From positions 186,001-250,000 of the forward strand of contig NZ_VNIB01000003.1 in NCBI RefSeq assembly GCF_008124615.1: a stretch of 64,000 nt of DNA, given 5' to 3'. Both the position numbers and the translations under genes were made by a program. Numbering within the stretch: the stretch's first letter is position 1; each line of letters begins with the position of its first letter. This document shows, in pieces, positions 59,395 to 64,000 of the stretch. The notes under the pieces were generated by a model. It was not told where the DNA came from. It made no database searches and saw only the letters and a list, made by a program, of their open reading frames with translations. Origin of the DNA: Geothermobacter ehrlichii. Lineage in GTDB: Bacteria; Desulfobacterota; Desulfuromonadia; Desulfuromonadales; Geothermobacteraceae.

Positions 59395-60114
59395 CTACTG
59401 CCCCTTGGGTTGCGGCAGGGCCCGTCTCAGTCGGCGAATCCGGTCCCACAGCAATGCCTTGGGCAGTTCGATATCCAGGGCTTTCAGGCAGCGGTCAAAC
59501 CGGCCCGGACGCTCTTGCAGGCTCCGAATGGCCTTGTCCAGGTCGCGCACGATCGCATCACCGTACGCCGTTTCGGCCTTGGCGACTGCTTTCTTCAGCA
59601 ACCGGGTCGATGGACACAGCATCGCCAGGTCGATCAGGTCGCGGCTGAAGACACCATCGTCATGCCAGCGGTCCGAATTTGCCAGCAGTTTGCTGACCGC
59701 CAGATCGAGGAATGACAGGGTCGATATGCCGCAGACTTCATCGTCCGGTCCCGGCGGCTCGAGCGGGATGCGCCCTTCCAGGATGATTTCGAACTTGATC
59801 TGCTGCCCGCCGACCAGCAGCATGGTGCGAATGCCATACTGGTCAGCCCTGATGTCACGTACGGTTTCAATGCCAGAGGCACCTGGGTCCAGGATGGCGG
59901 CAAGGCCTTGCCTGCCGGTCAATCGTTGGCGCAACTGACGGTATCCTGCCGGATTCGAGACAAGAAAATCGATATCAAGCGATTCGCGATACTCTCCCCG
60001 CCTCAGCACGATTGCGGTGCCACCGCCGAACAGGCAACCCAGTTCGCGCAACAGCGGACCGTTCAGCGACAGGAGGACCCGGGCGATGCGCTGGTGATGG
60101 GGACGTTCAAACAT
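59395..60114 (-). CDS. AbiEii/MenA-like nucleotidyltransferase toxin
   Basis: A 239-residue nucleotidyltransferase. FGGGTAIVLRRGEYRESLDIDFLV is the nucleotidyltransferase core (GGT...DxD), typical of AbiEii toxins, which modify tRNA ends or other targets. ATG 60114 follows GAGG; its first eight bases overlap the end of the XRE gene. With that gene it forms a toxin-antitoxin pair. Confidence 0.82.
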   Translation of the reverse strand: MFERPHHQRIARVLLSLNGPLLRELGCLFGGGTAIVLRRGEYRESLDIDFLVSNPAGYRQLRQRLTGRQGLAAILDPGASGIETVRDIRADQYGIRTMLLVGGQQIKFEIILEGRIPLEPPGPDDEVCGISTLSFLDLAVSKLLANSDRWHDDGVFSRDLIDLAMLCPSTRLLKKAVAKAETAYGDAIVRDLDKAIRSLQERPGRFDRCLKALDIELPKALLWDRIRRLRRALPQPKGQ

Positions 60115-60604
60115 CCCGGACCTCATCGGCAAAGGCCAGGCGCAGGGCGTCTATCAGGGATTGTTCGTGTGGCATCAGGGCATCCAGGTCGAGGTGGCGC
60201 CAGTTCCGTTCATAGATTCCCAGCGCCTCGCGTGGCGACAGGTGCTCCACGCCCTGCAGTTGCCAGGCGAGTTGTTTCAGCTGGGGATAGTCGGCCAGAG
60301 CTATGCGCGCAGGAATCCAGCCTGCCTTATGCGGTTCCTCAGCCTCGTCCTCCGGGGTTGATGCGGCCGGCGCAACGACCTTCAGTTTCATGCCCAGAAC
60401 CGAAATCGCGCTCAGGTAGGCGGCAAAGGTAACCGAGGGCTCTCCCTGTTCAATGCGATACCAGGTCACTCTCGACATACCGGCCGCTTCTGCCGCAGCC
60501 GCAGTACCGACTTTCAGCTCCTTGCGTCGGGCGCGTATCTGCTGCCCGATTATCGTGGCTTGTCCGGTCACATCTTCAGTTATGTTTGCGAGTCTGGCTG
60601 GCAT
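60107..60604 (-). CDS. XRE-type HTH antitoxin
   Basis: A 165-residue protein: an XRE helix-turn-helix (IRARRKELKVGTAAAAEAAGMSRVTWYRIEQGEPSVTFAAYLSAISVLG) and a C-terminal helical part that probably binds the toxin. Start 60604 follows GAGAGGAG. Overlapping coding with the toxin gene shows coupling. Not a classical AbiEi antitoxin. Confidence 0.85.
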   Translation of the reverse strand: MPARLANITEDVTGQATIIGQQIRARRKELKVGTAAAAEAAGMSRVTWYRIEQGEPSVTFAAYLSAISVLGMKLKVVAPAASTPEDEAEEPHKAGWIPARIALADYPQLKQLAWQLQGVEHLSPREALGIYERNWRHLDLDALMPHEQSLIDALRLAFADEVRDV

Positions 60605-60622
60605 TGCTCTCTCCTCTCTTGT

Positions 60623-60668
60623 GTTTCTCATTTTAAACAAATTGACTATTTTGTCAATATTGAGAAAC
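60623..60668 (-). promoter_or_regulatory. Nested inverted repeats before the XRE gene
   Basis: Outer pair GTTTCTCA (60623-60630) and TGAGAAAC (60661-60668); inner pair TTGAC (60642-60646) and GTCAA (60653-60657). AT-rich. Probable autoregulatory operator covering the promoter. Confidence 0.6.
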
Positions 60669-60795
60669 AAATAAGGCCAAAGAGTCGAGATTGCTCCCCC
60701 CGAGCCAGATTCTTCAGAGGCTGGCTTTTCCGCTTCTGGCTTCACCTTTGCGGCGGTCTTCTCTTCTGCTGGTCTGAGTCCCACGCTAGGGACGG

Positions 60796-62448
60796 CTAGC
60801 TCCGCTCGAGGCTTTCGTTGGGGGTGATGGCCAGCGGATTGGTTTTCAGCTCGATCAGTGTCGGGCCGTCGGCGGCCAGCGCCCGCTCGAAGGCGGCGAC
60901 GAAGGCATCGTGGTTGTCGACCGTCTCGCCGTGTGCGCCGTAGGCCCGGGCGAGGGCGGCGAAATCGGGGTTGACCAGGTCGGTGCCGCAGGTCCGGCCG
61001 GGATAGCGCCGTTCCTGGTGCATGCGGATGGTGCCGTACATGCCGTTGTTGCAGACGACAAAGACGATGCCCAGCCGGTGACGGACGGCGGTGGCCAGCT
61101 CCTGTCCGTTCATCAGAAAACAGCCGTCACCGGCCAGGCAGACCACCGGCCGCTCCGGGTGGACCAGCTTGGCGGCGATAGCCGCCGGCACGCCGTAGCC
61201 CATGGCCCCGCTGGTGGGAGCCAGCTGGGTGCGGAAGCCGCGATACTGGTAGAATCGGTGCAGCCAGGCGGTGTAGTTGCCGGCGCCGTTGGTGACGATC
61301 GCCTCTGCCGGCAGCCGGCGGTTGAGATATTCGATGACGGCGGCCAGATCCAGCTCGCCCCGCGCCGGGGGCGGCTGCAGATGGGCCAGGTAGTCTTCCC
61401 GCGCCTGGCGCAGCCAGTCCCGCCAGGCCGAGGCGTCGACCGGCGGCAGGTTGCAGACGGCGGCGGCGAATTCCGCCATGCCGGCATTGATCGGCAGGTC
61501 GGCCTGGTAGACGCGCCCGAGTTCCTCGGCGCCGGCATGGACGTGAACCAGGGTTTGCCGGGGACACGGGATATCGAGAAGGCGATAGCCGCCGGTGGCC
61601 GTTTCGCCGAGGCGCGGGCCGACGGCGAGCAGCAGGTCCGCCTGTCTGACCCGCTCGGCCAGGCGGGGGTTGACGCCGAGCCCCAGGTCGCCGACGTAGT
61701 TGGGCAGACGATTGTCGTACAGATCCTGCCGCCGGAAGGTGCAGACCGTCGGCAGCCGGTTGGCTTCGCTGAAGCGGCGGATGGCGGCACAGGCCTCGGC
61801 CGACCAGCCGCCGCCGCCCAGAATCAGCAGGGGACGTTTGGCGGCGGCCAGCCGCTGCCGCAGGTCCTGGAGGGCATCCGGCCCCGGATGGGCCTGGACG
61901 GGCTGGTAGCAACCGCAGTCGGGCACCGCGGCCACCGCGGACAGGACGTCCTCCGGCAGCGCCAGAACCACCGGCCCCGGTCGACCCGATACCGCCAGGT
62001 GAAAGGCGTGACTGACCATTTCCGGAATGCGTTCGACCCGGTCGATCTGGGCGACCCATTTGGTCATCTGGCCGAACATGCGGCGATAGTCGATTTCCTG
62101 GAACGCCTCGCGTTCGACCAGGCGGCCGCCGACCTGGCCGACGAAGAGCACCATCGGAGTCGAGTCCTGCCGTGCGGTGTGGACCCCGATGCCGGCGTTG
62201 GTCGCGCCGGGTCCGCGGGTGACGAAGCAGACCCCCGGCCGGCCGGTCAGCTTGCCGTAGGCCTCGGCCATGAAGGCGGCTCCGCCCTCCTGCCGGCAGA
62301 CGATCAGGCGCATCCGCTCCTGCTCGTCATGCAGGGCGTCGAGTACCGGCAGAAAGCTCTCGCCCGGTACGCAGAAGACCGTGTCGACCTGGTGGATTTT
62401 CAGGGCGTCGACGAGAATCCTGCCCCCCTCGCGCTGGGGAATCGTCAT
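60796..62448 (-). CDS. TPP-dependent enzyme (acetolactate synthase-like)
   Basis: A 550-residue thiamine diphosphate enzyme. Landmarks: catalytic Glu in VCRQEGGAAFMAEAYG, GRPGPVVLALPEDV, and the TPP site GDGCFLMNGQELATAVRHRLGIVFVVCNN. The start is ATG 62448 behind GAGGTG. Not linked with ilvN or leu genes, so it is probably not the biosynthetic acetolactate synthase; an alpha-keto acid decarboxylase or a similar enzyme is possible. Confidence 0.88.
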   Translation of the reverse strand: MTIPQREGGRILVDALKIHQVDTVFCVPGESFLPVLDALHDEQERMRLIVCRQEGGAAFMAEAYGKLTGRPGVCFVTRGPGATNAGIGVHTARQDSTPMVLFVGQVGGRLVEREAFQEIDYRRMFGQMTKWVAQIDRVERIPEMVSHAFHLAVSGRPGPVVLALPEDVLSAVAAVPDCGCYQPVQAHPGPDALQDLRQRLAAAKRPLLILGGGGWSAEACAAIRRFSEANRLPTVCTFRRQDLYDNRLPNYVGDLGLGVNPRLAERVRQADLLLAVGPRLGETATGGYRLLDIPCPRQTLVHVHAGAEELGRVYQADLPINAGMAEFAAAVCNLPPVDASAWRDWLRQAREDYLAHLQPPPARGELDLAAVIEYLNRRLPAEAIVTNGAGNYTAWLHRFYQYRGFRTQLAPTSGAMGYGVPAAIAAKLVHPERPVVCLAGDGCFLMNGQELATAVRHRLGIVFVVCNNGMYGTIRMHQERRYPGRTCGTDLVNPDFAALARAYGAHGETVDNHDAFVAAFERALAADGPTLIELKTNPLAITPNESLERS

Positions 62449-62488
62449 GGTTGCACCTCGTCTGTCGGGCTGTTGTTGTCCAGCGAAA

Positions 62489-62880
62489 TCATTTCCCCTC
62501 CAGAACGGCGCCCCGCTCCGCCAGCAGCTCGCGCAGCATCGAGCGGTGACAGCGCGCCTCGTTCTCGCAGTAACAGCCGACCGAAAAATCGGCCTGCCGG
62601 GAGAGGGCCGCCAGCAGATCGAGCAGCCGTATTTTGTCGGGGCTGCCATCTCCGCACGGTACCTCCTGGCGAAAGCGGCCCAGTCCTGCTCCGTTTCGGC
62701 CGCCCGGGCCAGCTTCACCAGCTCCGCCGACGGGGCCAGTTCCGGCAGCCAGAGATCGTACCAGTTCTGCGTCGCGTATTCACTCTTCGGAACGCCGCGC
62801 GGCGGATGCCGCACCGTGCCGATGCGCAGGCCTTCATTGGTGTGCCGCGGGGTGCCGAGACGAACGATCCGGACGGGCAT
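62489..62880 (-). pseudogene. DUF488 protein gene with frameshift
   Basis: The gene starts at ATG 62880 behind AAAGGAG (MPVRIVRLGTPRHTNEGLRIGT). Near 62645, after AAFARRYRAEM, the homologous frame shifts by one base and continues SPDKIRLLDLLAALSRQADF, then VGCYCENEARCHRSMLRELL and stops at 62489-62491. About 130 residues in the joined form, the normal DUF488 size. The frame either decayed recently or has an indel error. Confidence 0.75.
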
Positions 62881-63004
62881 GGCAGGCTCCTTTCGGTCCC
62901 GTATGCCGAAGCACGAGGAACGTTGTTGAAGGGTGAAGGACAGCTTCGCCCGAACCTGTCCCGAGACGGCGAAGCCCGATGGCCGTTGCGGGAATGCCGG
63001 TGAT

Positions 63005-63325
63005 TTATCCGCCCCATAACGATGACAGCGGGGCCGCCCAGAGACGGTCGCCAAGGGGCATGGTTTCGGAGCCATCGTACAGAACGATTCCCAGCCGGGA
63101 ATAATTGCGCAATTGTCCGGAGACTTGGGCCAGGGCCTGCACAAACCTGGGCAGCAGGTCGAGCTTGTCGACATCCGTCACTTCCTGTACGTCGCGCTGG
63201 ATGATGGCATCGATATACTGGCGGTGCCATGCCATCCGGCGATGCGGTGTGACGCGAAAAACCGCTTCCGGGTAGCCTCCCCGAAGGACGATTTCACCCA
63301 GTTTCTCGCCCAGAAAACCTAGCGT
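63005..63325 (-). pseudogene. Remnant of a DUF4143 ATPase
   Basis: The open frame reads LRGGYPEAVFRVTPHRRMAW, then QYIDAIIQRDVQEVTDVDKL, the mid region of DUF4143 ATPases, then jumps to GIVLYDGSETMPLGDRLWAA at its C-terminus. The Walker A part is missing (an upstream stop is in frame) and about 200 residues are lost in the middle. A decayed relic. Confidence 0.6.
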
Positions 63326-63515
63326 GTGATTGGGATTTTATCAACCGATATTTGGGAATATACAGCCGTGTTTCGGGGAGCCATGCCTCGTGTCTTCGTC
63401 ATGAGGGACGTTTCAACAAGCCCCATTCGCGATTCGCGAATAGCGCAAGTGGACAGTAAGCGAAAGAAGAGAGTCGGGTTGAACAAATTGACCAAACATC
63501 CCCGATCGTGCCCCG

Positions 63516-64000
63516 TTATTTTGATTGCGTCATCTGCTCCCGCGCCTGCCGCATGCCGGCGAAAACCGGTTCAGCGACGGCGGCGGGAAAGGTTGCGGGC
63601 AGCCGGGCCGCGACCTGCGCGATCACCTCGTCCAGTCGCGCCATCATTTCGTCGATAATGGCCGCCATCTCTTCCGCCGGAAACCGGCATTGTCCGGCCG
63701 TGGTCAGCCAGTGCCGGTAGAGCATCCGGTTCCATTCGTAGTGCCGGTTTCTGCCCGTGAGCGCCATGGCCATTTTCAGTTTCGGAACCGCCAGCTGTTT
63801 TTGGCTCACCAGCGGCCAGGCCGAGATGACATCGTAGTTCGGAGTGAGCCGAAACCGGTTCTCCGGCAGCAGGAAGATGCTGAAGTTCTTGGCGTGGCCG
63901 TCGATGGCCGCCAGCATCCAGAACAGGACGTTGGTGGCGATGAAGGTCCGGCGATCTTCCAGACTGGTCACGGAACCGAGCAGCAGGTCCATGATCGGTG
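63516..64000 (-). CDS. HipA-like kinase, partial (C-terminal part)
   Basis: Runs off the right edge; about 161 residues are visible. ATNVLFWMLAAIDGHAKNFSIFLLP has the catalytic D-x-H-x-K-N motif of HipA Ser/Thr kinase toxins, and LTPNYDVISAWP the metal-binding Asp. Such kinases usually pair with an HipB-type HTH antitoxin, expected outside the window. Confidence 0.85.
   Translation of the reverse strand, partial: PIMDLLLGSVTSLEDRRTFIATNVLFWMLAAIDGHAKNFSIFLLPENRFRLTPNYDVISAWPLVSQKQLAVPKLKMAMALTGRNRHYEWNRMLYRHWLTTAGQCRFPAEEMAAIIDEMMARLDEVIAQVAARLPATFPAAVAEPVFAGMRQAREQMTQSK

Noticed and set aside
1-64000. tRNA and rRNA genes
   Set aside because: None was recognised by eye; a dedicated tRNA/rRNA search was not possible, so absence is not proven.

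Overview
This 64 kb window has the gene content of an anaerobic, GC-rich member of the Desulfuromonadales/Geobacter group. The indicators are a periplasmic uptake [NiFe]-hydrogenase, a complete bamBCDEFGHI-type benzoyl-CoA reductase (class II) set, ATP-dependent PEP carboxykinase, many small Fe-S and cytochrome proteins, and a GSU3473-like gene. The genus assignment is an inference from gene content only.

Layout. 1-2.8 kb: a partial epimerase, the RNA ligase/archease pair and a zinc-ribbon-like protein, all on the minus strand. 3.2-7.2 kb: a hyaABCD-type hydrogenase operon, followed by a lipoprotein cytochrome c broken by one extra G in a G8 run. 8.1-9.7 kb: pckA with a strong terminator. 9.8-14.3 kb: an arsenic resistance cluster (arsR, thioredoxin-type arsC, acr3, second arsR, MIP channel, arsM). 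14.4-22.4 kb: a small cytochrome c, a CoA-disulfide-reductase/rhodanese protein, a compact membrane/Fe-S/NifX-like cluster, and a DUF3365 protein-thioredoxin-ArsP permease-ArsR group in which regulator and permease share an inverted-repeat operator.

22.6-25.9 kb is an AT-richer insert of three same-direction genes, each followed by an attC-like hairpin: an integron cassette cluster with no integrase in the window. It encodes a HEPN-like protein, an OLD-family ATPase/TOPRIM nuclease and a small beta-rich protein, and looks like a defence insert. 26-35.8 kb holds small conserved genes, a thioesterase, RarD, the decayed remnant of a nuclease-type gene, an AlbA_2 protein with in-frame 12-bp repeats, a VWA/MoxR pair and a DUF4143 ATPase.

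35.8-52.0 kb is a long minus-strand series: bamB-C-D-E-F-G-H-I, fdhD, uspA, acyl-CoA dehydrogenase and an acyl-CoA ligase. bamF carries an in-frame TGA read as selenocysteine (U18), with a SECIS-like hairpin just after it, so an ordinary ORF search would truncate it. The set predicts ATP-independent, W- and Se-dependent reduction of an aromatic CoA thioester coupled to electron bifurcation through HdrA/MvhD/NuoEF-like subunits. 52.2-59.3 kb: GNAT, Rrf2, a Nudix-MBL fusion, a methyltransferase, and a lysine-degradation pair (ALDH7 type and saccharopine dehydrogenase family). 59.4-64 kb: an XRE/AbiEii toxin-antitoxin pair, a TPP enzyme, a frameshifted DUF488 gene, a DUF4143 remnant and a partial HipA-like kinase.

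Six intergenic copies of a 100-145 bp inverted-repeat element (CGCAGAG.../...CTCTGCG ends, or a CACGGAG/CTCCGTG variant) are scattered over the window; two pairs bracket single arsenic genes (arsC and arsP).
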